38,112 bases of DNA from Candidatus Helarchaeota ASGARD archaeon Hel_GB_B (GTDB lineage Archaea > Asgardarchaeota > Lokiarchaeia > Helarchaeales > HEL-GB-B). Of the stretch, positions 16,912-25,067 are shown piece by piece. The position numbers and the translations under genes are program-made. The notes below the pieces were generated by a model, which worked only from the letters and a program-made list of their open reading frames with translations, was not told the DNA's origin and searched no databases. Location: contig SUPR01000026.1 of NCBI GenBank assembly GCA_005191425.1, positions 1-38,112 of the forward strand, in the 5' to 3' direction. The stretch's first letter is position 1. Each line of letters starts with the position of its first letter.

Positions 16912-17871
16912 ATGGTTTTATTATCTCCAGATCGAAATGAATATAATGATACTCATTCGCTCGAATATGTCAAAAGTTGTCCTGAATGTGGATCAATGGA
17001 ACTAATCAATGATGCAACAAGGGGTGAGACAGTGTGCGCTACATGTGGGCTTGTTATTACCGAAAAAGAAATTGACCGTGGCCCTGAATGGCGTGCATTT
17101 AATACAGAAGAGAAAGATAAAAGAGCTCGGACTGGAGCTCCCACTAGTTATACAATTCATGATAAAGGTCTAAGTACGATTATTGATTGGCATGATAAAG
17201 ATAGTTATGGTCGAAAAATCTCGCCAAAACGTCGAGCTCAAATATATCGTTTGAGAAAATGGCAAATTCGGACTCGTGTTCATAGTTCAAGTGCTAGAAA
17301 TCTTGTTATCGCAATGTCCGAGTTAGACAGGCTGTCCAGCCAGCTTGGGATCCCTCGTGGAGTTAAAGAGTCTGCTGCCGTTATTTATAGGCGCGCTATA
17401 GAGCAGAAAATAATAAGAGGGCGTTCAATTGAAGCAATGGTCGCAGCAACAATTTATGCAGCTTGTAGATTAAGAAAAGTCCCTCGAACTCTAGACGAAA
17501 TCTGTCAATATACTAGAGTTAAGAGAAAGGAACTAGGTCGAAGCTATCGCCTTATCATAGGTCGATTGGGTGTAAGAATGCCTGTTGCAAGCCCAACAGA
17601 CTATCTTTCTAGGTTTGGTGAAGAATTAAATATCTCAAGCAGAACACAGCAAAGAGCTGCTGAACTTATTGAATTGGCTAAAGAAAAAGGTCTTACTGCG
17701 GGGAAAGACCCAACAGGTCTTGCAGCAGCTGCAATTTACATTGTTGCAATTCAAGAAGGTGAACGCCGTACTCAACGTGAAATTGCAAAAATAGCTCATG
17801 TTACTGAGGTAACTGTTAGAAATCGATATAAAGAACTTGTTAAAAAATTGCATTTAAGAGTTGATGTCTAG
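16912..17871 (+). CDS. tfb: Transcription initiation factor IIB (TFB)
   Basis: A 319-residue archaeal TFB of normal length. The N-terminal zinc ribbon uses Cys23, Cys26, Cys42 and Cys45 (CPEC and CATC). The B-reader/linker follows (GPEWRAF, RTGAPTSYTIHDKGLSTIIDW), then two cyclin-like repeats, about 120-210 and 215-312, with the C-terminal helix-turn-helix TQREIAKIAHVTEVTVRNRYKEL for BRE recognition. It bridges TBP-DNA and RNA polymerase at every promoter. All expected elements are intact, including the four zinc ligands. An SD-like AGGATGTGA ends 7 bases before ATG 16912. Its promoter carries an unusual palindrome. Base composition is richer in GC than neighbouring genes, typical of a highly expressed housekeeping gene. 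Confidence 0.98.
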   Translation: MVLLSPDRNEYNDTHSLEYVKSCPECGSMELINDATRGETVCATCGLVITEKEIDRGPEWRAFNTEEKDKRARTGAPTSYTIHDKGLSTIIDWHDKDSYGRKISPKRRAQIYRLRKWQIRTRVHSSSARNLVIAMSELDRLSSQLGIPRGVKESAAVIYRRAIEQKIIRGRSIEAMVAATIYAACRLRKVPRTLDEICQYTRVKRKELGRSYRLIIGRLGVRMPVASPTDYLSRFGEELNISSRTQQRAAELIELAKEKGLTAGKDPTGLAAAAIYIVAIQEGERRTQREIAKIAHVTEVTVRNRYKELVKKLHLRVDV

Positions 17872-18022
17872 TTATTCAAATAAAAAATAATTAAATAAAA
17901 CTATGGTAAAGAATATATCATATTTTCTTTTCTTTTATTAAAATTATATAATTAATATAATTTTCCTTATTTTTATGTGTTTATGAACTAATTTAAAATC
18001 TTTAAATTTAATATTAATAATT

Positions 18023-18352
18023 TTAGGGTTCAAAAAACTTCCCAAAAATAGGTGAAAACATTCTTTTTAGGATAATATTATTAAATCTATCCGTTAAAAT
18101 AATTGCTCTAACGAGAAACTTTTCTTTATACTCTTTATCAGCTTCTATAATTTTGTATTTTTCATCTCCACCTTTTAATGAAATTTTATAAATTTCAGGC
18201 GTTCTTTCAAACCTAGATGGGACTTTTTCCAGTATCCTAATGATTATACCTCCTAATGTGGGGTGAAGACAGAAAAAATTTGTTTCATATTCATTTTTTT
18301 GGTGGCTATTTTTTTTAATTGATACATAAAGTAAGTCCATCCAATCTAACAT
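18023..18352 (-). CDS. Small protein of unknown function
   Basis: A 109-residue protein I do not recognise. The middle is beta-rich (NFFCLHPTLGGIIIRILEKV; EIYKISLKGGDEKYKIIEAD), and the end, FNNIILKRMFSPIFGKFFEP, is an amphipathic helix with aromatic residues. The N-terminal MLDWMDLLYVSIKKN could be a strand or a short helix. It lies 151 bases downstream of TFB on the opposite strand (convergent) and shares a divergent spacer with the Nth gene. No motif indicates catalysis or metal binding. Confidence 0.55.
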   Translation of the reverse strand: MLDWMDLLYVSIKKNSHQKNEYETNFFCLHPTLGGIIIRILEKVPSRFERTPEIYKISLKGGDEKYKIIEADKEYKEKFLVRAIILTDRFNNIILKRMFSPIFGKFFEP

Positions 18353-18510
18353 AAATTTCTTTAGGATATTTTTATAGAAAACAATTTTAAATGTTAATCT
18401 ATTTTAGATAGTCCTTAAATCCATTTTATTCCAATCAAATTAAAACCATCATAATAAATTAAATAATTATCAAGTGAAATTAAATATTTGATTTTTTAAA
18501 TTTCTAATTA

Positions 18511-19479
18511 ATGATTAAAAAACAATCCGATATAAATGAAATAATTTTAATATTACAAGATTTGTATGGTAAAAAAAATTGGAAACCTGATATTTCACCC
18601 TTAGACATTCTTATAAAGACAATTTTGAGTCAAAATACATCCGACCTAAATTCATTTAGAGCTTTTGATAATCTAAAATTAAAATTTCCCGAATGGGATG
18701 CCGTTCTAAATAGTTCTCTAGAAAATATTGAAGATGCTATAAGAATTGGTGGTCTAGCTAAGATTAAATCAAAAAGAATAAAAGAGATTTTAAAAATTAT
18801 TAAAGAAAAAACTGGTGATTTAAATATTAATTTTTTAAAAAATTGGGAAGTTGACGAGGCAAAAAAATGGTTATTATCACTAAAAGGAGTTGGAGAAAAA
18901 ACGGCAGCTTGTACACTAATTTTTGGATTTAATATGCCAATATTTCCAGTCGATACGCATATTTTAAGAGTTTCAAAAAGGCTTGGATTAATTAATGATA
19001 TTACTTTAGAAAAAGCACATCAGGAATTAAAAAAAATCTTCCCCCCACATTATTATTATGAAGTGCATTTAAATTTAATTGAACATGGTCGACAAATTTG
19101 CCGATCAAATAACCCTAAATGTTTAGAATGTAAATTATCTAACTACTGTAATTATTTCAATAAAAATTTAATATTAAAAACAATTGGAAATAAGCAAGAT
19201 AATATTGATCATGATAAATTGTCTAAATTAATATCAGCAAAAATAGATTTAGACCAGTTACTAATTGAATTAGAAAATGAAAATTTAATAAAAAGAAATA
19301 TCGGTGGCAAAAAAGATAATTTAACAATTACCGAGTTAGGCATTGCATTTACCAATATCAATAAAAGAAATAAACAAGAAATTATAAAAAATCTGTTAAA
19401 AATCGGATATAAAAAGAAAGAATTAATTAAGCTTTTTAATATTTCAAAAAAACAAATTGATAAGATAAAATTCGATTAA
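18511..19479 (+). CDS. nth: Endonuclease III family DNA glycosylase/AP lyase with C-terminal extension
   Basis: A 322-residue protein. Residues 1-215 are a complete HhH-GPD glycosylase: SPLDILIKTILSQNTSD near the start, the helix-hairpin-helix LKGVGEKTAA with the lyase Lys130, PVDTHILR with catalytic Asp148, and the 4Fe-4S loop C197-x6-C204-x2-C207-x5-C213. It should excise oxidised pyrimidines or related lesions and nick the abasic site. Residues 216-322 are an added Lys-rich segment with helices that look like one or two winged-helix or HTH units (LLIELENENLIKRNIGGKKDNLTITELG; KKKELIKLFNISKKQIDKIK), possibly for DNA binding. Its stop overlaps that of the convergent gene by four bases (TTAA). 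Whether the specificity is Nth or a mismatch-glycosylase subtype is open. Confidence 0.93.
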   Translation: MIKKQSDINEIILILQDLYGKKNWKPDISPLDILIKTILSQNTSDLNSFRAFDNLKLKFPEWDAVLNSSLENIEDAIRIGGLAKIKSKRIKEILKIIKEKTGDLNINFLKNWEVDEAKKWLLSLKGVGEKTAACTLIFGFNMPIFPVDTHILRVSKRLGLINDITLEKAHQELKKIFPPHYYYEVHLNLIEHGRQICRSNNPKCLECKLSNYCNYFNKNLILKTIGNKQDNIDHDKLSKLISAKIDLDQLLIELENENLIKRNIGGKKDNLTITELGIAFTNINKRNKQEIIKNLLKIGYKKKELIKLFNISKKQIDKIKFD

Positions 19480-20615
19480 AATTTATTTTTTAATTTACTC
19501 CGCATACTTTTTAATTTTCTATCATCAAAAATCTTAAGATACTTGTTCCATTCAATTAATTCTTTTAAATTTCTCAGATATGATTCTTTTTCATTTTCAT
19601 TTTTAGGATCCAAATAGAATATAATCAAGGAAGAGGCTTCTTCAGGGAGAATATCTGCGTCATATAACCGATTAAATATTTTTAATGGAATATATTTATC
19701 AATACCAATTCTTTTTATTAGATATCTTTGTGCTATATTTATAAATTTTCGATATTTCTTTTTATTCATTTGTCTAAAAATTGTTTTATATTGTTTTTCT
19801 AGTTGTATTGGTGTAAGTTCATCAAAACTTTTTCTTAAAAAATGCTCATCAATTGAATTAATTAATTTTAATTTGATTATTTCATCTTTAACTAAAGTGA
19901 TATCACGAAAAGTTTTATTTCTTATAAAATTTTTTACATAATCTTGTAATAATTCTTCTTTATTATCCGCATTATTATATATCATTCTAAATAATTCGAC
20001 ATCGTAATTTGTCTCCTTCCAATAAAATGAAAAATCCTTAAACAAATATTTTATTAATTTTGATACTTTTTCTTTTTTAAACTCATCAACTCCAAGTCCA
20101 TAAAAGATAACAGCCCCTTTTCCTTCGTGATAGATATAATAGACTGGTTCAAATTCTCCTTCTATTAAAATTTCTTCAGAATCAAACTTTTTATAATTAG
20201 TGAGAAAATGTACATATCTATTAGCAGGCTTTTTATTACTCTGGAAATAATCCTTATCAATATTAATAATATGATTTGTTTTATGTAATAACACTCTTTT
20301 TGTAATAATTTCCGGCTCAATTTCAAAAAATGTAAAAATTTTTGAATCTATAAAATAATTTAAATCTTCTTCTATAGGTGAAACTACAAATATTGCTTTT
20401 CCTCCTCCAAGAATAAAATCGAAGATTATTCTTGCTTGTTCAAATTCTAATTTATTTTTTTTAATTTCTTTCGGAGAAGTTATTATTAATACTGTATTAT
20501 TATCAAGGTGATCTGGAATAGAATCAATACTCTCACATTTTAAATTGTTCATATTGTTTAATTCTTCAAGTTGACCAAATAGGAGTATTTTTATTTGTTT
20601 CATAATTATATCCAT
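19476..20615 (-). CDS. Unknown protein with possible GIFT/GATase-like N-terminal domain
   Basis: A 379-residue soluble protein. Residues about 1-190 alternate strands and helices: IKILLFGQLEELN, NTVLIITSPKEI, IIFDFILGGGKAIFVVSP, GKGAVIFYGLGVDEFKK. The GGGKAIFVVSP followed by a late GKGAVIFYGLG strand resembles the GATase-like fold of GIFT domains (as in IFT52) and DUF4350/GldG-type proteins, where a glycine-rich turn closes a strand. The C-terminal half (200-379) is helical and charged, with no motif I recognise. Start may be at residue 1 or Met5 (MKQIKILL). The GIFT comparison is a hypothesis from pattern only; the protein may be Asgard-specific. Confidence 0.6.
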   Translation of the reverse strand: MDIIMKQIKILLFGQLEELNNMNNLKCESIDSIPDHLDNNTVLIITSPKEIKKNKLEFEQARIIFDFILGGGKAIFVVSPIEEDLNYFIDSKIFTFFEIEPEIITKRVLLHKTNHIINIDKDYFQSNKKPANRYVHFLTNYKKFDSEEILIEGEFEPVYYIYHEGKGAVIFYGLGVDEFKKEKVSKLIKYLFKDFSFYWKETNYDVELFRMIYNNADNKEELLQDYVKNFIRNKTFRDITLVKDEIIKLKLINSIDEHFLRKSFDELTPIQLEKQYKTIFRQMNKKKYRKFINIAQRYLIKRIGIDKYIPLKIFNRLYDADILPEEASSLIIFYLDPKNENEKESYLRNLKELIEWNKYLKIFDDRKLKSMRSKLKNKF

Positions 20616-21175
20616 CCAATATAGTTAAAGATGATCATAATTCAATTGATTTATTTTAAAGAAAATATTCAATTTAATTAAATCTTTTCTATATCATATA
20701 AATTAAAAGATGAACTTTTTTTTAAAATTAAACTTTTTAAAATTTCAGAATAAAATTCCAAAAAAAAGCTAAATTAAATAAAAAATTAAAAAAGCTAAAT
20801 TATTTATCATTAAAAATTGCATTTCAATTCAATTAAGATTAATGATATAATGATTATAGATTTAATTAGATAAAATGCTTGAAATGTATGTAGAAAAGCA
20901 ATTATTTTTTTGATATATCCATTTAAATTAAATATAAACGAACAACGAATTTTTACCAAAATTCATATCCAATCAAAATCTTTTATTTACATAGTAAAAA
21001 AGAATATAAATATTATTATGATTTAAGATTTAATTTTCAAAAATAGAAAATAAAATTATAATATGAAAATAAAATCAATGTATCAAAATAAATAAAATGA
21101 GTTACAAAAATTTAAGAAAATATCTAAAAATATTTTTTTACTAAATCTAAATAATAAAGTATTAAATGAATTAGA
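20616..21175. other. AT-rich intergenic region upstream of the ubiquitin-like island
   Basis: About 560 bases between divergent genes, over 80 percent A+T by eye. I find no gene, no long inverted repeat and no convincing single TATA box among many candidates. The promoter of the Ubl-E2-JAMM transcript should be in the last 100 bases. Confidence 0.5.
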
Positions 21176-21505
21176 ATGAAAAAATCTCGATTAACATTTG
21201 TATGTACTCAATTGGGAGTAACTGATTATTTATCATGGCATAATGAAAATACATTCAATGATTTAATTGTTAATTTGAAGCAAAAATATGAAAATCAAGT
21301 CTTGAAATACTTAAGAAAAAATTTTCAAAATATTCGAGAAAACATTACATTAAATGAAATTACTATTAAATTACATTATTTTGATAAGGAAGGAAATATT
21401 TTATCTATTGGAAATTTTGTTCCGGTTATTGAGATTATATCAAAAGGAATTAATAAAATATATTGGGATCCAGAGCCAATAGGAGGTATTATGTATCTCA
21501 CGTGA
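21176..21505 (+). CDS. Predicted ubiquitin-like modifier with C-terminal Gly-Gly and short tail
   Basis: A 109-residue protein, first in a tight row with E2- and JAMM-type genes. Predicted order is strand (RLTFVCTQ), helix (TFNDLIVNLKQKYENQVLKYLRKNF), strands (EITIKLHYF, FVPVIEIISK, KIYW), compatible with a beta-grasp fold although the helical part is longer than in ubiquitin. The C-terminus is DPEPIGG (Gly103-Gly104) followed by IMYLT. A di-glycine followed by a few residues is what a JAMM peptidase would trim before E1 activation, and PxxGG recalls MoaD/ThiS/Ubl tails. I did not recognise the family from sequence alone; the modifier call rests on the tail, size and neighbours. The Gly-Gly codons GGA GGT also form a strong Shine-Dalgarno-like sequence. 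Confidence 0.55.
   Translation: MKKSRLTFVCTQLGVTDYLSWHNENTFNDLIVNLKQKYENQVLKYLRKNFQNIRENITLNEITIKLHYFDKEGNILSIGNFVPVIEIISKGINKIYWDPEPIGGIMYLT
21481..21487 (+). promoter_or_regulatory. AGGAGGT Shine-Dalgarno-like sequence within the Gly-Gly codons
   Basis: AGGAGGT is complementary to the archaeal 16S 3' end and is the best such match I saw in the window. It overlaps the Gly103-Gly104 codons of the predicted modifier and precedes the E2 reading frame, which is open from 21483. The nearest ATG (21491) is in the modifier's frame, not the E2 frame, so either E2 uses a non-ATG start or the site has another role. Confidence 0.5.
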
Positions 21506-21533
21506 AAAATTCGCTGAGCATATTTATGATTTA

Positions 21534-21848
21534 TTGACCAGAAAAGGTTATTATTCAAATACATGGAGTTTAATAGATAAGAAAAATTATTCAAAAGGAA
21601 TATTTAGTTATTTAGTAAATAGTAAAAATCAAATTTTTGTTGTAGAAATATTATATAATGAGAATTACCCAAATAGACCTCCAATAGTCCATAGCAGTCC
21701 TTCTATTCGCGATCCTTGCTGGGATTCTAGAGGATATCTTCATTTTGCGGTAGCAGGGCGCGATTTTGCATGGAGTATATTTAAAAAGTCTTCTAACCCA
21801 TTAATATATCTCATTGATGAGTTAGCCATAAAATATAAAATAATATAA
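21534..21848 (+). CDS. E2-like (UBC-fold) protein with non-canonical active site
   Basis: At least 104 residues, given from TTG 21534; the frame is open from 21483 and encodes a further REKFAEHIYDLL helix that fits UBC helix 1, so the true start is probably upstream at a non-ATG codon or is reached by frameshift. The body matches E2 enzymes without gaps over the core: YPNRPPIV for YPxxPPxV, then PSIRDPCWDSRGYLHF for the HPNxxxxGxxCL segment. In that alignment the catalytic Cys position is His70 and the HPN Asn is Cys62. It may use Cys62, act as a non-catalytic UEV-like partner, or be a divergent E2. It is flanked by the modifier and JAMM genes (29-base and roughly 55-base gaps). Confidence 0.7.
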   Translation: MTRKGYYSNTWSLIDKKNYSKGIFSYLVNSKNQIFVVEILYNENYPNRPPIVHSSPSIRDPCWDSRGYLHFAVAGRDFAWSIFKKSSNPLIYLIDELAIKYKII

Positions 21849-21902
21849 ATTGAGTTCAAATAATACTACGAATTTATAATTTAACCAAGAAAATTGATAG
21901 AA

Positions 21903-22946
21903 ATGTTAGTAATAGTTAAAGATAAGACAATTGAAGAATGTAAAAACGAAGTAAATGAATTTTTGAAGGGAAAATCATTTCATGAGGTTGGTGGATATTT
22001 AATTGGTACATATGATTATGATGCATCTATTGAATTATTTTTTTTAGATAAAAAAGCGGAATCTACTTCTACTAGAATTAAATTGAGTAGTGATTCCTTC
22101 CTTGAAGTCGAAAAATTATTAACCAAATTTCCAAATTTTCAATATTTAGGGACATGGCATGTCCATCCTGGAAAAGGATTACCAATCAAATCTGAAATCG
22201 ATGAAGCCACTTTATTTTTAGAACGATTTGTAATAGAGACCGATAATCCAGAGCAATACAAATGCCCAAGGATTCATATTATATTTAATGAAAATTTCAC
22301 CGAAATTAAGTGTTATACAATGAATTTAGACTTAGATTATGAATTATTTGAAGTTGAATCAATGACAAAATCAAATTTAGATTTGTTAGACATTATTAAT
22401 ATAATCAAGGAGAAATTAAACGAAATTGAAATATCAAATGGTAAAATAGATTTAGATGATTTAGAGGACATTTATAATAATTTAGTTGAAATTAGAGATA
22501 TGATTGACGGGTCTTTAGATTCACTTGAATCATTATTTATATTTGAAGAATTCAAGGAAATTTTTTATAATAATACTGAAAATATCGAAAACATTATTTT
22601 ATCAAATATAAGAAATAATGTTAATATTGGAATTCTAACTATGACCGATAAAAAAGTTATTATTGGTCTACCTTATCACCCTGAAATTATAGATTCTGCT
22701 GATGTTAATTCAGAACTTTTTGGATTTTGGAAGTATTTTCCCTATACAAAAATTGATTTATCATTTGAAAAAATTTTTCTAACGAATTTCTATCTAAAAA
22801 CAAAAGAAGAATATAGCAATCAATTTTTTTATTTCAGGTGCAATAAAGAGCTCCGCATAGAGCCATTTGTAGTAAGGTTTAATTCATATGATGGACTAAG
22901 ATATGATGAAGTAGAATTAAATATAATTAAAGACTCAGATTTCTGA
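21903..22946 (+). CDS. JAMM/MPN-domain metalloprotease (deubiquitinase-like)
   Basis: A 347-residue protein from ATG 21903; an in-frame TTG at 21894 adds three residues and is less likely. The JAB/MPN zinc site is present: Glu28 in HEVGGYLIG, His86-x-His88 in WHVHPG, Ser97 and Asp100 in SEID. Spacing between the second His and the Ser is eight residues instead of the common seven. The catalytic domain covers about 1-150. The rest is an acidic coiled-coil stretch (about 150-215, LDDLEDIYNNLVEIRD) and a beta-rich C-terminal domain (about 230-347) of no recognised family. Predicted role: removing the IMYLT tail from the modifier and/or cleaving conjugates. It is third in the presumed Ubl-E2-JAMM transcript. 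Confidence 0.85.
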   Translation: MLVIVKDKTIEECKNEVNEFLKGKSFHEVGGYLIGTYDYDASIELFFLDKKAESTSTRIKLSSDSFLEVEKLLTKFPNFQYLGTWHVHPGKGLPIKSEIDEATLFLERFVIETDNPEQYKCPRIHIIFNENFTEIKCYTMNLDLDYELFEVESMTKSNLDLLDIINIIKEKLNEIEISNGKIDLDDLEDIYNNLVEIRDMIDGSLDSLESLFIFEEFKEIFYNNTENIENIILSNIRNNVNIGILTMTDKKVIIGLPYHPEIIDSADVNSELFGFWKYFPYTKIDLSFEKIFLTNFYLKTKEEYSNQFFYFRCNKELRIEPFVVRFNSYDGLRYDEVELNIIKDSDF

Positions 22947-22957
22947 TCTTATATATT

Positions 22958-24097
22958 TTAGATATTATATCCTATTATGTCCAAATAATAATTTTTTATT
23001 CTTTCTTCTAGAATACCTTCCACATTATCTGTTAATGGTTTTAATAATAGTGCAATTGGTCGTTGATCTCCCATAAACCCAGCAGAATCAAAATCTTTAT
23101 TACCATAATATGGAAGTTCAGCATTAACAACGGCAACTCCGCCTTTCATCGACCTAATTAATGTAGAAATAAATGCTTTTTTTTCATCTGAAGTTATGTC
23201 GTCCTTAAATACTGAGAAAATCCAAAATCCAAGTGGGACTGTATCTACTTCCATACGAACTTCGTAAACATAATAAAGCTGTGCCCCTAAAACTTCATTT
23301 CCCTCTTTCCAAACTTTAAAAAACCCACCAAACGGTGTATTTGGGTACTTTTCTCTCAATTTTGTATAATCCCATGAGCTAATATCTAAAACGCTGTTTA
23401 CCATTTCAACAAATTCTTGTTTAGTCCATATTCGTGCTAATGGATATTTTTTTGAAAAGTTATTTAATAAATGAATAACCTGGTCATAATCATCAGATGT
23501 GGCGTCCAAAATTTTTCCCCGTTCAATATCAGCTTTTTTCAAGCCCGCGACCAGTTTAGCTGCATTATATTCAAGAGCATTCATTTTTCTAGCACCTTTT
23601 AATAAATCTAACCCTTCTCTCCCAACAATCTTTATTAGGGCTTCACTATTTTTTCTACCCTTTATTAGCCCAAAACCTCTAGAATTTAAAAAATCAATAT
23701 CATCTTGCTCTTCTTTTTTCAAGAGTGCAGCATATATAACATCATGTTTGCCATCAATTATTTTTTCAATTAAATAGTCAACGAGTTCCTCTTTTATACT
23801 CTTTTTACTCCAATAATCTGGGTCAATCGCCACCCTTCCCAATCCCGAAATTTTAATATTTTTTTGATTGTATTTTCCATTGACTGAACTAGCTCCGATC
23901 ACACCAATTAATTTATTGTCATAGAATGCTCCAATATTATATTTTAAACCCCCAAATATATATTTGGCATAATTTTCAGTGTATGGTGGTCCTTCTTGGT
24001 CTTCAATTCGGTTCTGAAAGATGGCCTTACGGAATTTATCGCATAATACAGAAATTTCCTTGTAATTACCTTTTACATCCTTAATTTCAATATTCAT
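22958..24097 (-). CDS. GNAT-family N-acetyltransferase, two-domain
   Basis: A 379-residue protein. Residues 1-150 are GNAT-like: IGAFYDNKLIGVIGASS (beta4), ISGLGRVAIDPDYWSKKSIKEELVDYLIEKI (acetyl-CoA-binding strand and helix; the R/Q-x-x-G-x-G/A loop is degenerate) and YAALLKKEEQDDIDFLNSRGFGLIKG. Residues about 195-345 look like a second GNAT-like half (ILDATSDDYDQVIHLLNNF, VLGAQLYYVYEV, YGNKDFDSAGFMGDQRP). Substrate unknown. It sits on the opposite strand between the JAMM gene and the aldolase/E1 genes, interrupting the ubiquitin-like island; an N-terminal or lysine acetyltransferase acting in the same pathway is possible but unsupported. Confidence 0.75.
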   Translation of the reverse strand: MNIEIKDVKGNYKEISVLCDKFRKAIFQNRIEDQEGPPYTENYAKYIFGGLKYNIGAFYDNKLIGVIGASSVNGKYNQKNIKISGLGRVAIDPDYWSKKSIKEELVDYLIEKIIDGKHDVIYAALLKKEEQDDIDFLNSRGFGLIKGRKNSEALIKIVGREGLDLLKGARKMNALEYNAAKLVAGLKKADIERGKILDATSDDYDQVIHLLNNFSKKYPLARIWTKQEFVEMVNSVLDISSWDYTKLREKYPNTPFGGFFKVWKEGNEVLGAQLYYVYEVRMEVDTVPLGFWIFSVFKDDITSDEKKAFISTLIRSMKGGVAVVNAELPYYGNKDFDSAGFMGDQRPIALLLKPLTDNVEGILEERIKNYYLDIIGYNI

Positions 24098-24354
24098 TAT
24101 ATTCCACTCTAAACTAAAATAAAATTATAATCTTAATATTTATTTGATATAATTATAACATAATTTTTAATTTGTTTTTGTTTTAAATAATTTGATTAAG
24201 TTAGAAATAATTTATAGATGTTTCGATGGATGTACAAATTATTATGAAATTTAAAAAAAGAGAATTTGAAAATAATATAAAATCAGACGAAATAAAATCA
24301 GTTTGAAATTATTATTTAGTTAATGTCTAATAATATGTTAATAAATTATGGGCT

Positions 24355-25032
24355 ATGATAAAAATGAGTGAATTTGAGGAACAAAAAAAGATAGTTTTAG
24401 ATGCAGCTAAGACTTTTTTAAGAACCGGGCTTACTGTAGGGACTTCAGGTAATATTAGTCTAAGGACAGGCAAAAAAGCCACTACTATGGCAATAACTCC
24501 TAGTAGTAGAGAATATGACGAATTGACTTTGGACGATATAATAATTGTAGACTTCTCAGATGAAGAAGATAATATCAAAGTTATTGAAGGAAATTGGTCT
24601 CCATCTTCAGAAACAATTTTGCATTCATATATTTATAAAAAAAGAAAAAAGATTAACGCAATAATTCATTATCACCCAGTATTCTCAACAGCATGTGGTC
24701 TTGTTCTAGATGAATTACCTGCAATTCTTGATGACCAGACTTTTTTCCTTGGTGGAGCAATACCTGTTACAAAAGAATATGCAGTTTCTGGCTCGAAAGA
24801 GCTTGCTCGTCAAGTACAAGAACTTATTGCTAATACAAATGCAATAATTATTAGAAATCATGGTTCTATCGGAATTGGAAAAAACATTGAATATGCTTTT
24901 GAAGCATGTCAGTTATTGGAGAAAACCGCAAAGATTTATGTTTATGCTAAATTATTGGGTGGAAACATTAAATTTATGGACGAAAAGTCAATAAAAAATA
25001 ATATCGGCCTATTTAAAGCGATAAGAAAATAA
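24355..25032 (+). CDS. Class II aldolase/adducin-family protein
   Basis: A 225-residue class II aldolase, close to L-fuculose-1-phosphate aldolase in length. GTSGNISLR (29-37) and TPSSREYDEL bind phosphate; SSE with Glu86 and the zinc ligands His105-x-His107 (HYHP) and His169 (NHGSIGIG) are all present, so it should be active. Possible reactions are retro-aldol cleavage of fuculose or rhamnulose phosphate, methylthioribulose-phosphate dehydration, or the aldolase step used by archaea on a DHAP donor. ATG 24355 and ATG 24364 are both possible starts. It lies 35 bases before the E1-like gene on the same strand, an unexpected pairing that may be accidental cotranscription. Confidence 0.9.
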   Translation: MIKMSEFEEQKKIVLDAAKTFLRTGLTVGTSGNISLRTGKKATTMAITPSSREYDELTLDDIIIVDFSDEEDNIKVIEGNWSPSSETILHSYIYKKRKKINAIIHYHPVFSTACGLVLDELPAILDDQTFFLGGAIPVTKEYAVSGSKELARQVQELIANTNAIIIRNHGSIGIGKNIEYAFEACQLLEKTAKIYVYAKLLGGNIKFMDEKSIKNNIGLFKAIRK

Positions 25033-25067
25033 ATTTTTCAAAAATTAATAAAATTAACTGACCTTTT

